Assembly (NCBI RefSeq): GCF_001665535.1
Contig: NZ_LZSQ01000053.1
Coordinates: 1 to 64,000 of the forward strand
Source of the DNA: Mycobacterium sp. 852002-51961_SCH5331710
Lineage (GTDB): Bacteria; Actinomycetota; Actinomycetes; Mycobacteriales; Mycobacteriaceae
Reading direction: 5' to 3'
DNA: 64,000 nucleotides
Positions 36,152 to 44,499 of the stretch are shown here, one piece after another. The position numbers and the translations under genes were made by a program. Every line of letters begins with the position of its first letter. The stretch's first letter is position 1. The notes under the pieces were generated by a model. The model worked only from the letters and a program-made list of their open reading frames with translations, ran no database searches and was not told where the DNA came from.

Positions 36152-37219
36152 ATGACTTCGGAAAACGGGGTAGCGGTCGTCGGCTTCGCGCACGCGCCAC
36201 ACGTGCGGCGCACCGACGGGACCACCAACGGCGTCGAGATGCTGATGCCGTGTTTCCACCGGCTTTACGACGAGCTCGGGCTGAAGCAGACCGATATCGG
36301 CTTCTGGTGCTCGGGTTCGTCGGATTACCTTGCCGGACGCGCATTCTCGTTCATCTCCGCGATCGACTCGATCGGCGCTGTGCCGCCGATCAACGAGTCG
36401 CACGTCGAGATGGACGCGGCGTGGGCACTCTACGAGGCGTACATCAAGATTCTCACCGGCGAGGTGGAGACCGCGCTGGTGTACGGCTTCGGCAAGTCGA
36501 GCGCGGGTGTGCTGCGCCGCGTGCTGGCGCTGCAGACCGACCCGTACAGCGTCGCCCCGCTGTGGCCGGACGCGGTGTCGATCGCGGGCTTGCAGGCTCG
36601 GTTCGGACTCGACGGCGGCAAGTGGACTGCCGAGCAGATGGCCCAGGTGGCGCTGGACTCGATGACGGCAGCGGGCCGCACCGACAGCGAAAAACCAGCC
36701 AAGTCAATCGACGAGCTGCTCGAGCGGCCGTACTTCGCGGATCCGTTGCGCCGCCATGACATCGCGCCGATCACCGACGGCGCTTCGGCGATCGTCCTGG
36801 CCGCCGGGGACCGGGCGCGCGAACTTCGCGAGAACCCCGCGTGGATCACCGGTATCGAGCATCGCATCGAGACGCCGATACTGGGCGCCCGCGATCTGAC
36901 GACGTCGCCGTCCACCGCGGCGTCGGCCCAAGCGGCGACCGGCGGTGACACCGGATCGATCGACGTCGCCGAGATCCACGCCCCGTTCAGCCACCAGCAG
37001 CTGATCATCACCGAGGCGATCGGCTTGGGTGAAAAGACCAAGGTGAACCCGTCGGGCGGGGCGCTGTCCGCCAACCCGATGTTCTCCGCGGGTCTCGAGC
37101 GCATCGGCTTCGCCGCACAACACATCTTCGACGGGTCGGCGCAGCGGGTCCTGGCCCACGCGACGAGCGGGCCTGCGCTGCAACAGAATCTGGTGGCCGT
37201 TCTGGAGGGACGCAACTAA
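36152..37219 (+). CDS. ltp4: Thiolase-fold lipid-transfer protein Ltp4
   Basis: 355-residue SCP2-thiolase-like protein (YGFGKSSAGVLRR, DIAPITDGASAIVLA, HAPFSHQQLIITEAIGLG, VNPSGGALSANPMFSAG). Ltp proteins of steroid clusters act as aldol-lyases or thiolases on side-chain CoA esters. Ltp3/Ltp4 of Rhodococcus are linked to C24-branched side chains. The typical thiolase nucleophile context is not evident, in line with aldolase-type members. The ATG lies 15 bp after the DUF35 gene and the stop overlaps ltp3 (TAATG). Confidence 0.88.
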   Translation: MTSENGVAVVGFAHAPHVRRTDGTTNGVEMLMPCFHRLYDELGLKQTDIGFWCSGSSDYLAGRAFSFISAIDSIGAVPPINESHVEMDAAWALYEAYIKILTGEVETALVYGFGKSSAGVLRRVLALQTDPYSVAPLWPDAVSIAGLQARFGLDGGKWTAEQMAQVALDSMTAAGRTDSEKPAKSIDELLERPYFADPLRRHDIAPITDGASAIVLAAGDRARELRENPAWITGIEHRIETPILGARDLTTSPSTAASAQAATGGDTGSIDVAEIHAPFSHQQLIITEAIGLGEKTKVNPSGGALSANPMFSAGLERIGFAAQHIFDGSAQRVLAHATSGPALQQNLVAVLEGRN

Positions 37220-38400
37220 TGGCATCCAACAAGAAACTGGCTGCGGTACTGGGCACCGGTCAGACGAAGTACGTCGCCAAGCGCCAGGACGTGTCGATGA
37301 ACGGCCTGGTACGCGAGGCCATCGACAAGGCGCTGGCGGACGCGGGCGCGACGATGGACGACATCGACGCGGTGGTGGTCGGCAAGGCGCCCGACTTCTT
37401 CGAGGGCGTGATGATGCCCGAGCTGTTCATGGCCGACGCCGTCGGCGCGACGAACAAGCCGTTGATCCGCGTGCACACCGCCGGTTCGGTCGGCGGGTCG
37501 ACCGCGGTCGTGGCCGCCAGCCTGGTGCAGTCAGGTAAGTACCGGCGCGTGCTGGCGATGGCGTGGGAGAAACAGTCCGAGTCGAACGCCATGTGGGCGT
37601 TGAGCATTCCGGTGCCGTTCACCAAACCCGTCGGCGCCGGCGCCGGTGGGTACTTCGCCCCGCACGTGCGCGCCTACATCCGCCGCTCCGGGGCGCCCAA
37701 CCACATCGGTGCGATGGTGGCGGTCAAGGACCGGCTCAACGGCGCCAAGAACCCGCTGGCGCATCTGCATCAGCCCGACATCACCCTGGAGAAGGTGATG
37801 TCATCCCAGATGCTGTGGGACCCCATCCGATTCGACGAGACGTGCCCGTCGTCGGACGGTGCCTGCGCCCTGGTGATCGGCAACGAGGAGATCGCCGATC
37901 AGCGTCTCGCCGAAGGCAATCCGGTGGCCTGGATTCATGCGACGGCGCTGCGGACCGAACCGCTCGCATACTCGGGGCGTGACCAGGTCAATCCGCAGGC
38001 GGGCCGTGATGCCGCAGCGGCGTTGTGGAAGGCGGCCGGGATCAAGAGCCCCATCGACGAGATCGACGTCGCCGAGGTCTATGTGCCGTTCTCGTGGTTC
38101 GAGCCGATGTGGCTGGAGAACCTCGGTTTCGCGCCGGAAGGAGAAGGCTGGAAGCTGACCGAGGCGGGCGAAACGGCCATCGGCGGACGCATTCCGCTCA
38201 ACGCGTCCGGCGGTGTGCTGTCGTCGAATCCGATCGGTGCCTCCGGCATGATCCGGTTCGCCGAAGCGGCGATCCAGGTGATGGGCAAGGCCGGCGACCA
38301 CCAGGTCGAGGGCGCCCGCAAGGCGCTCGGCCACGCGTACGGCGGCGGTTCGCAGTACTACTCGATGTGGGTGGTCTCCAGCGACAAGCCGACGGCCTGA
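37219..38400 (+). CDS. ltp3: Thiolase-fold lipid-transfer protein Ltp3
   Basis: 393-residue SCP2-thiolase-like protein: VHTAGSVGGSTAVVAASLV, DETCPSSDGACALVIGNEE, IDVAEVYVPFSWFEP, LNASGGVLSSNPIGASG and GHAYGGGSQYYSMWVV. Functions with Ltp4 and the DUF35 protein in side-chain cleavage (inference from the conserved trio). The ATG overlaps the ltp4 stop. Confidence 0.88.
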   Translation: MASNKKLAAVLGTGQTKYVAKRQDVSMNGLVREAIDKALADAGATMDDIDAVVVGKAPDFFEGVMMPELFMADAVGATNKPLIRVHTAGSVGGSTAVVAASLVQSGKYRRVLAMAWEKQSESNAMWALSIPVPFTKPVGAGAGGYFAPHVRAYIRRSGAPNHIGAMVAVKDRLNGAKNPLAHLHQPDITLEKVMSSQMLWDPIRFDETCPSSDGACALVIGNEEIADQRLAEGNPVAWIHATALRTEPLAYSGRDQVNPQAGRDAAAALWKAAGIKSPIDEIDVAEVYVPFSWFEPMWLENLGFAPEGEGWKLTEAGETAIGGRIPLNASGGVLSSNPIGASGMIRFAEAAIQVMGKAGDHQVEGARKALGHAYGGGSQYYSMWVVSSDKPTA

Positions 38401-38402
38401 CA

Positions 38403-39290
38403 ATGTCCCGTATGCAGTACACCTGCGCGGTGCCGATGTGTCAGATCGACCAGCTGACCGAGATCGCGAAGACGGCCGAAGAGGTCGGCTTCACCTCGAT
38501 CGCGTTGCCGGACTCCATCTTCTACATGGAGAAGCAGGCGGCGGACTACCCGTACACGCCGGACGGCTCGCGGATGTGGGACGAGAACACCCCCTGGGTC
38601 GATCCGCTGATCGCCGCAGGGGCGATGGGTGCGGTGACGTCGACGCTGCGCTTCTACACCAACGTGATGAAGCTGGGTTCGCGCAATCCGCTGCTGCTCG
38701 CGCGCCAGGTCGGCTCCGTGGCCAACCTCACCAACAACCGGTTCGGTTTCGGTGTCGGGATCGGTTGGGCCCCCGAGGAGTTCGAGTGGTGTGGCCAGCC
38801 GTACGCGCGCCGCGGCAAGAGGGTCGACGAGATGATCGAGGTGATCAAACTCGTGCTGGCCGGCGGCATGGTGGAGTTCCACGGCGAGTTCTACGACTTC
38901 GACAAGCTTCAGATGAGCCCGGCGCCCACCGAACCGGTCCCGTTCTACGTCGGCGGCCACACCGACGTCGCGCTCAAGCGCGCGGCACGCGTCGGCGATG
39001 GATGGACCAGCGCGATGATGACCGGTGAGCAGCTGGCCGAAACGATCGCCAAGTTGAAGGCGCTGCTCGCCGAATACGGCCGCGCCGACGACCCGTTCGA
39101 GTTCCAGGCCGTGTGCATCGACAAGTTCGGCGTCGACGGCCACCGTGAACTCGCCGAATCCGGCGTCACCGACAACATCGTGATGCCGTGGGTGTTCGAG
39201 GGGCTGGGCTTCGACGCACCGCTGCAACCCAAGCTCGACGCGATGAAGCGCTTCGCCGAAACTTACATCCACTCGGGCTGGCAGGACTGA
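38403..39290 (+). CDS. LLM-class F420-dependent oxidoreductase
   Basis: 295 residues of the luciferase-like family (TIGR03619-like): AKTAEEVGFTSIALPDSIFY, NRFGFGVGIGWAPEEFEW, VPFYVGGHTDVALKRAARVGDGW. The ATG at 38403 is 2 bp after the ltp3 stop; a second ATG at 38412 is possible. Located in the ltp operon, so KstR-controlled and probably acting on a steroid or side-chain intermediate; the reaction is unknown. Confidence 0.82.
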   Translation: MSRMQYTCAVPMCQIDQLTEIAKTAEEVGFTSIALPDSIFYMEKQAADYPYTPDGSRMWDENTPWVDPLIAAGAMGAVTSTLRFYTNVMKLGSRNPLLLARQVGSVANLTNNRFGFGVGIGWAPEEFEWCGQPYARRGKRVDEMIEVIKLVLAGGMVEFHGEFYDFDKLQMSPAPTEPVPFYVGGHTDVALKRAARVGDGWTSAMMTGEQLAETIAKLKALLAEYGRADDPFEFQAVCIDKFGVDGHRELAESGVTDNIVMPWVFEGLGFDAPLQPKLDAMKRFAETYIHSGWQD

Positions 39291-39295
39291 TCCCG

Positions 39296-39712
39296 ATGAC
39301 CGTCACCAATCCGGACGCTCCGGTGCACCTGGCGGGCAAGCGATCCCGCGAGGCGGCGATCGCCCACGACAAGCAGGCCTGGCTGGCCAACTTCGCCGAC
39401 GATGCGATCGTCGAGGACCCCATCGGGCCCTCGCACTTCGACCCCGAGGGCAAAGGCCATCGCGGCAAGGAAGCCATCGCGAAGTTCTACGACATGGCGA
39501 TCGCGCCCAGCGAGTTGCAGTTCAACTTCGAGAACACGTACCAGTGCGGTAACGAGGAGGCCAACGTCGGCCATATCGTCATCCGGTCCGCCGGTTACGA
39601 GGTGACGGCCGAGGGCGTGTTCACCTACCGCGTCAACGACGAGGGCAAGATCGTTGCGCTGAGGGCCTTCTGGGAACTGGACCGCGCAACCGCGAGCGCA
39701 CGAAAGATCTAG
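39296..39712 (+). CDS. SnoaL/ketosteroid-isomerase-like protein
   Basis: 138-residue NTF2-like fold protein (DKQAWLANFADDAIVEDPIGPSHF... GKEAIAKFYDMAIAPSELQF). This fold includes the Delta5-3-ketosteroid isomerases; residues such as Asp in the EDPIGPS loop lie where the family places catalytic acids. Isomerase activity is inference from fold and context. Last gene of the ltp operon, 5 bp after the LLM gene. The 3' end shares 4 bp with the convergent MOSC gene. Confidence 0.8.
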   Translation: MTVTNPDAPVHLAGKRSREAAIAHDKQAWLANFADDAIVEDPIGPSHFDPEGKGHRGKEAIAKFYDMAIAPSELQFNFENTYQCGNEEANVGHIVIRSAGYEVTAEGVFTYRVNDEGKIVALRAFWELDRATASARKI

Positions 39713-40695
39713 CGGCCGAACCGGTCCGCGGCCGAGGCGGCGAGGCTCAACGTGAACCGTTTTGCCCGCCTGACAGCATCACCGAGCACGCGTTTGGGAA
39801 CAGCCGCCCCGCGCAGATCGACCGCGTCGCCCACGCGCACCGCGCCCGCGGTGTCCACCCAGCAGTAGCTGCCCAGGCAGCGCTGTGCCCGCGCGGCGAC
39901 GGCCTTGGTGATGCGGCGGTCGACCTCGAGGCCCGGCTGTCCGCGGCTCGGGACCACACAGCGGATCGTCGGCATCGTCACCTCCAGCACCGCGCCCCCC
40001 AGGGTGAGATGCCCACCGGTCCACTGCGCTTCAGGCAGCCCGTCGGACGGATCATCGAGCGCGAGAAGCACATTCGGCCGGAAGCGGCGTACGTCGAGAG
40101 GATCACCGCCCACGTCGGCGCCGACCGTCGCAAGACTCGTCATACTCAGCACGTGCACCGGCGCGAGGTCGACGAACATCCCCGGCGGCGTCGAGAAGCG
40201 AGCGAACATCGCGAGGTCGGCGATCCGGAACATCGAGACATCAGGCAGCTTCTCACCCTGATCGACGCCGAAGTCGGTGCGCAGCGAGGCGATCGACGCG
40301 TTGTCGCGTTCGTGCTTGCTCAGCCGGTGCAGGCTGGTGTCCTCGGCGGGCGGCAGCGCGGTCAGGCGCACCTCACGTCCCGCCAATTCCGACAGCTTGG
40401 CGTGCACCGCGTCGTCACCGCTGGGCAACTCGCTTCCGTCCGGGAAGGTGATCGCGACCTCGGGCACGTTTCCGGGACCGGCGTCCGCGGGCAGCGGGGC
40501 GACGTACCGCGCGGTGGCGTTGAGCAGCGCCGGGAGGCGGCGCGCCGACGCGGTCACGTCGCGCTCGAGATCGCGCACCGCCCACAATCGGTCGCCGGTG
40601 ACTCCGCGCGGTCCGATGTCGACATGCTCGACGCGTTCGCCGCCCAACGACTTCACTGGATAGCGCCACAGTTCGGCGACCCGACCGATGGTCAT
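39709..40695 (-). CDS. MOSC-domain protein
   Basis: 328 residues: an MOSC N-terminal beta-barrel (GRVAELWRYPVKSLGGERVE, GPRGVTGDRLWAV) and a MOSC domain (FRPNVLLALDD, MPTIRCVVPSRGQPGLEVDRRI, RCLGSYCWVD). The cysteine in IRCVVP is where MOSC proteins bind the molybdenum cofactor. Likely a molybdoenzyme that reduces N-hydroxylated compounds or a sulfur carrier. Not an obvious sterol gene. Confidence 0.82.
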   Translation of the reverse strand: MTIGRVAELWRYPVKSLGGERVEHVDIGPRGVTGDRLWAVRDLERDVTASARRLPALLNATARYVAPLPADAGPGNVPEVAITFPDGSELPSGDDAVHAKLSELAGREVRLTALPPAEDTSLHRLSKHERDNASIASLRTDFGVDQGEKLPDVSMFRIADLAMFARFSTPPGMFVDLAPVHVLSMTSLATVGADVGGDPLDVRRFRPNVLLALDDPSDGLPEAQWTGGHLTLGGAVLEVTMPTIRCVVPSRGQPGLEVDRRITKAVAARAQRCLGSYCWVDTAGAVRVGDAVDLRGAAVPKRVLGDAVRRAKRFTLSLAASAADRFGR

Positions 40696-40806
40696 GGCGC
40701 CACGCTACCGCTCACCTGATCGGCCACAGCGCTGTGTCCAGTGCATTCGTCCGGTTCAGTACCTTCGGAAGACGAGCTCTACGCACACACACGGAGTCCG
40801 AATCCC

Positions 40807-41466
40807 ATGTTTGAACACCGCCGTCTCACACTGTCGAAACCGCTGTCCGCGGCGGCGGTGGCGGCCGTCATCTGCGCCGTCACCGCCGGCTGCGACGACG
40901 CGTCCGGGCCCAACCCGAGCGGAGGCCTCGGAGGCCCTTCCGCGACCTCGTCCACGACGTCGGCGCCGGCCGCGCCCACGACAAGCCGCAGCGGCGATCC
41001 GGCTGAGCCCGTGGACTACAGCCACCTGCTGCTCGAGGCGTCCGATCTCAGCGACGACGAAGACACCTTCACCGTCCAGTCGACGAACCCCGCGCCCGGA
41101 GGTCTGCCCGGGGCGAGCGCCCTGTTCGTCAATCAGGACGACACCCGCGCGATCTCCAACACGATCGTGGTCTACCCGGACGCCGAGACCGCGACCAAGA
41201 CGCTGCGCGAGGCCATTCCCAGGCTCGACCAGGTGGTCGCCGACGCGACACCCCGACCGGTCCCGGTCGGCACTGACGGCACCATCGCCGTCGGTCAATC
41301 GATCGACCACAGCAAGGCGGTCACGATGCTGCTGTTCACCCAGGGCCCGGCGCTGGTGCGGCTCGAATTCCAAAGCGCGCTCGGCGACGCCACCACCGAC
41401 GAGTTCGTGGTCAAGATCGGCAAGATGCAGGATGTCGCCCTTCGCGCCGGCCTCACGAAGCGGTAG
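40807..41466 (+). CDS. Putative lipoprotein of unknown function
   Basis: 219 residues. Signal segment with lipobox VTAGC (Cys at about residue 29), a Ser/Thr/Pro/Ala-rich spacer (about 38-70), then a globular domain (YSHLLLEASDLSDDEDTF... VKIGKMQDVALRAG). No family is confidently recognised. The ATG at 40807 is chosen because it places the signal peptide at the N-terminus. The 111-bp gap to the divergent MOSC gene shows no clear operator. Confidence 0.7.
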   Translation: MFEHRRLTLSKPLSAAAVAAVICAVTAGCDDASGPNPSGGLGGPSATSSTTSAPAAPTTSRSGDPAEPVDYSHLLLEASDLSDDEDTFTVQSTNPAPGGLPGASALFVNQDDTRAISNTIVVYPDAETATKTLREAIPRLDQVVADATPRPVPVGTDGTIAVGQSIDHSKAVTMLLFTQGPALVRLEFQSALGDATTDEFVVKIGKMQDVALRAGLTKR

Positions 41467-41469
41467 CGA

Positions 41470-42000
41470 TCACTCCTCGACGCGTTGCAGACCCGTCGAG
41501 TAGCGACGCGCCAGCTCCTGGTAGGCGCCGGGGTTGGTGTTCACCCACATCTCCGCGCCGGTTCCGGCGATCGGACCGCGCACCCTGGCCGGTGCTCCGG
41601 TCACCAGAACTTCGTCGGGGATCTTCGTGCCACCGATGACGAGCGAGTGCGCCGCGATCAGGGTGCGAGCGCCGATGACCGCCCCGTCGAGCACCGTGCA
41701 GTGATTGGCGAGCACCGCCTCCGCGCCGATGTGCGCGCCGTGCACGACGCAGGCGTGCGCGACCGTCGCGCCGGGTCCCACGTCGACGGGGATGCCCGGC
41801 GGGGCGTGCAGGACGCAACCGTCCTGCACATTGGCGTCCTCACGCACCACGATCGGGGCGAAGTCGGCCCGCAGCACGGCGTTGAACCACACCGACGCAC
41901 CCGCCTCGACGTGTACGTCACCCACCAGCGTGGCCGTCGGCGCGATGAACGCGTCCGGATCGATTGTCGGTGCGCGCCCCTCGAAGGAGTACAAAGGCAT
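41470..42000 (-). CDS. Gamma-class carbonic anhydrase-like protein (Rv3525c-like)
   Basis: 176-residue left-handed beta-helix protein with hexapeptide repeats from about residue 12 to 135. The histidines expected to bind metal lie in VLHAPPG, AHACVVHGAH and ANHCTVL. Gamma-carbonic anhydrases and their relatives form trimers; catalysis is not certain for this branch. It overlaps nothing and is convergent with the lipoprotein gene, 3 bp apart. It starts 131 bp from kshA on the opposite strand, across a KstR site. Confidence 0.82.
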   Translation of the reverse strand: MPLYSFEGRAPTIDPDAFIAPTATLVGDVHVEAGASVWFNAVLRADFAPIVVREDANVQDGCVLHAPPGIPVDVGPGATVAHACVVHGAHIGAEAVLANHCTVLDGAVIGARTLIAAHSLVIGGTKIPDEVLVTGAPARVRGPIAGTGAEMWVNTNPGAYQELARRYSTGLQRVEE

Positions 42001-42088
42001 CGTTTGGTTATACCCCTAGTTGGCGCGCGATGAGCGCTTCATGAGGAGGCGGATTACCTGCACAGATTGCGTGTGGAGCGGACAAAAC

Positions 42089-42102
42089 TGTAACGTGTTC
42101 TA
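42089..42102. promoter_or_regulatory. KstR operator upstream of kshA
   Basis: TGTAACGTGTTCTA fits the consensus, 29 bp before the kshA GTG. Confidence 0.85.
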
Positions 42103-42131
42103 GTTAGAGACACAGAACCGGGAGGCCCACC

Positions 42132-43289
42132 GTGACTACCGACAGCGCGGGAATTCGTGAGATCGACACCGGCACCCTGCCCGACCGGTACGCCCGGGGA
42201 TGGCACTGCCTGGGCCCGGTGAAGAACTACCTGGACGGCAAGCCGCACGGCATCGAGATCTTCGGCACCATGCTCGTGGTCTTCGCCGACTCGCACGGCG
42301 ACGTGAAGGTCCTCGACGGCTACTGCCGCCACATGGGTGGCAACCTCGCCCAGGGCACGATCAAGGGCGACGAAGTGGCGTGCCCGTTCCACGACTGGCG
42401 CTGGGGCGGTGATGGCAAGTGCAAGCTGGTGCCCTACGCGAAGCGCACCCCTCGGCTGGCCCGCACCCGCGCCTGGGAGACCGACGTTCGCGGCGGGCTG
42501 TTGTTCGTCTGGCACGACCACGAAGGCAACCCGCCGCAGCCCGAGGTCCGGATCCCCGAGATCCCGGAGGTCGAGAGCGACGAGTGGACCGACTGGAAGT
42601 GGAACTCGATCCTGATCGAGAACGCCAACTGCCGGGAGATCATCGACAACGTCACCGACATGGCGCACTTCTTCTACATCCACTACGGCTTGCCGACGTA
42701 CTTCAAGAACGTCTTCGAGGGCCACATCGCGTCGCAGTATCTGCACAACGTCGGTCGGCCCGATATCAGCGACATGGGCACCACCTACGGTGAGGCGCAC
42801 CTCGATTCGGAGGCGTCCTATTTCGGCCCGTCGTTCATGATCAACTGGCTGCACAACAACTACGGCGGCTACAAGGCCGAGTCGATCCTGATCAACTGCC
42901 ACTATCCGGTCACCCAGAACTCGTTCATGCTGCAGTGGGGCGTCATCGTCGAAAAGCCCAAGGGGCTGGACGAGGAGATGACCGAGAAGCTGGCCAACAC
43001 GTTCACCGAGGGAGTCAGCAAGGGGTTCCTGCAGGACGTGGAGATCTGGAAGCACAAGACCCGCATCGACAATCCGCTGCTCGTCGAGGAGGACGGCGCG
43101 GTTTACCAGATGCGCCGGTGGTATCAGCAGTTCTACGTCGACGTCGCGGACGTCACCCCCGACATGACCGACCGCTTCGAGATCGAGGTCGACACCACGG
43201 CGGCGAACGAGAAGTGGCATGTCGAGGTCGAGGAGAACCTCAAGCGCCAGGCCGAAGAGAAAGAGAAGGCTGAACAAACGCAGTCATGA
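42132..43289 (+). CDS. kshA: 3-Ketosteroid 9-alpha-hydroxylase oxygenase KshA
   Basis: 385-residue Rieske oxygenase that hydroxylates C9 of the 3-ketosteroid, opening ring B together with KstD. The Rieske [2Fe-2S] ligands are Cys65-x-His67 and Cys84-x2-His87 (YCRHMGGN, CPFHDWRWGG). The mononuclear-iron helix is IDNVTDMAHFFYIHYG with His179 and His184. The reductase KshB is not in this window. GTG start at 42132 with GGGAGG upstream; the stop overlaps the next gene (ATGA). Confidence 0.96.
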   Translation: MTTDSAGIREIDTGTLPDRYARGWHCLGPVKNYLDGKPHGIEIFGTMLVVFADSHGDVKVLDGYCRHMGGNLAQGTIKGDEVACPFHDWRWGGDGKCKLVPYAKRTPRLARTRAWETDVRGGLLFVWHDHEGNPPQPEVRIPEIPEVESDEWTDWKWNSILIENANCREIIDNVTDMAHFFYIHYGLPTYFKNVFEGHIASQYLHNVGRPDISDMGTTYGEAHLDSEASYFGPSFMINWLHNNYGGYKAESILINCHYPVTQNSFMLQWGVIVEKPKGLDEEMTEKLANTFTEGVSKGFLQDVEIWKHKTRIDNPLLVEEDGAVYQMRRWYQQFYVDVADVTPDMTDRFEIEVDTTAANEKWHVEVEENLKRQAEEKEKAEQTQS

Positions 43290-43795
43290 GCCCGCGCGAC
43301 GAAGCCCCCGACTCTAGTCGGATTGTCGGCCCCGCCGACGTCGGCCGGATTGTCGGCCCCGCCGACGTCGACCGGCTGGCACGGGCGATGTTGCTGCTGC
43401 ACGGTGGGCATGACGACGACGACCACGGCCACGGCGGTGGCTCGACAGCCGGAACCACCACGAAGGCACCGATTTTCGATGCCGAGCGCACAGCGGCGCT
43501 GCGTGAGGCCACCCAACGCGATCGTGAGCGGTATCTGAGGTCGGGCCTGGTATCCGTCGACTGCCGGTTCTGCCACGTGTCGGTGGACGTCAAGAAGTTG
43601 GGACCGGCACACACCTCGGTGCAGTGGAACACCGAGGCGTCGCGACGCTGCGCGTACTTCTCCGAGATCCGGGCGTCCGGCGGCGATCCCGCCCGCGAGA
43701 AAGCCTGCCCCCGGCTGGCCGACAGCATCAAACACGCTGTGGCCGAAGGATGCCTGGAGGAGAAGTCCTCCGCGCCCCCGCCCGGCGACGGCTAG
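43286..43795 (+). CDS. KshA-linked protein (Rv3527-like)
   Basis: 169 residues, translationally coupled to kshA. An N-terminal exact repeat RIVGPADVGRIVGPADVD is followed by a His/Asp/Gly-rich stretch (HGGHDDDDHGHGGG, about 40-53). A C-terminal region with four cysteines (SVDCRFCHVSVD, RRCAYF, EKACPRLA) suggests metal binding. No named family is recognised. Position matches Rv3527; KstR-controlled with kshA. Confidence 0.75.
   Translation: MSPRDEAPDSSRIVGPADVGRIVGPADVDRLARAMLLLHGGHDDDDHGHGGGSTAGTTTKAPIFDAERTAALREATQRDRERYLRSGLVSVDCRFCHVSVDVKKLGPAHTSVQWNTEASRRCAYFSEIRASGGDPAREKACPRLADSIKHAVAEGCLEEKSSAPPPGDG
43319..43372 (+). repeat. 27-bp in-frame tandem duplication
   Basis: Two adjacent 27-bp units, each starting CGGATTGTCGGCCCCGCCGA, differ at one base near the end and duplicate nine codons at the N-terminus of the gene above. 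Confidence 0.85.
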
Positions 43796-43832
43796 ATCCC
43801 CTTTCGCTCGCCGTTCATCCGCGAGAAGACGT

Positions 43833-43868
43833 AAAGTCGCCCGAAATGCGGCGATTTTGGGCGACTTT
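43833..43868. promoter_or_regulatory. Hairpin overlapping a lipoprotein start codon
   Basis: AAAGTCGCCC / GGGCGACTTT form a perfect 10-bp outer stem. The inner GAAAT / ATTTT extends it in RNA around a GCGGCG loop. The ATG at 43846 lies inside the stem. It could be a translational switch, a terminator of the kshA unit or a repeated element. Confidence 0.65.
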
Positions 43869-44490
43869 CTGTCTGTTCGCGATGAGCGCTGCCGCCTGCA
43901 CACGGGTCGTCGACGGCCCGCCGCCGACTTCAGAACCGCCGGTCGCGCCGATCACGGCCGGACAGATCGGCGACCTGCTGAGCCCGAAAGTGTCGAAGAG
44001 CGACGGCAACCTGTTCGTGTCCGTCGAGCCGGCCGAGTGCGCGGGAGTGGCGCGCGAGGTGGACCCGCCGTTCATCGTCGACCACGATCCCGTGGCGTAC
44101 GACGGTGGGCACTGGATGACCACGAACAGCGGTCTCGACGTGTACGTCGAAGAGATGATCGGCGTCTATCGAGCAGATTTCGACTCCGGTGAGGCCCTCG
44201 CACAAGCGAAGTGGGCGATCGAATCCTGCCACGGAACACCGTTCCGGGTCACCAGCATGGCCGGCCGCGACTATGCCTTCGAGCTCTTGGCACCGGTCGA
44301 TTCCGGTTCACGCGAGATCGTGCTGTGGTCGTTCAAGGGTGACGACTGGGCATGCGACAGCGCGTTGATCGCCGCACACAACGCCGCGGTCGAGATCTCG
44401 ACATGCGGGCTCGCCAACGGCTATGACGTGAGCTCACTGGCCGAGGACGCACTCGAGCGCATCAACAAGCTGGCGAACACCACCGCCTGA
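43846..44490 (+). CDS. Lipoprotein with PknH-type sensor domain
   Basis: 214 residues. Short signal (MRRFWATFCLFAMSAAAC, lipid Cys18) then a domain like the extracellular sensor of PknH and many mycobacterial sensor-domain lipoproteins. That domain has AECAGVAREV, a WAIESCHGTPF segment and a GDDWACDSAL...ISTCG pattern, with conserved disulfide cysteines. The start is fixed by the signal peptide. No Shine-Dalgarno sequence precedes it, and the start codon lies in the hairpin at 43833-43868. Confidence 0.75.
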   Translation: MRRFWATFCLFAMSAAACTRVVDGPPPTSEPPVAPITAGQIGDLLSPKVSKSDGNLFVSVEPAECAGVAREVDPPFIVDHDPVAYDGGHWMTTNSGLDVYVEEMIGVYRADFDSGEALAQAKWAIESCHGTPFRVTSMAGRDYAFELLAPVDSGSREIVLWSFKGDDWACDSALIAAHNAAVEISTCGLANGYDVSSLAEDALERINKLANTTA

Positions 44491-44499
44491 GCCGAACGG

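Noticed and set aside
43319..43372. CRISPR-like repeat
   Set aside because: A single in-frame tandem duplication without spacers, inside a coding gene.
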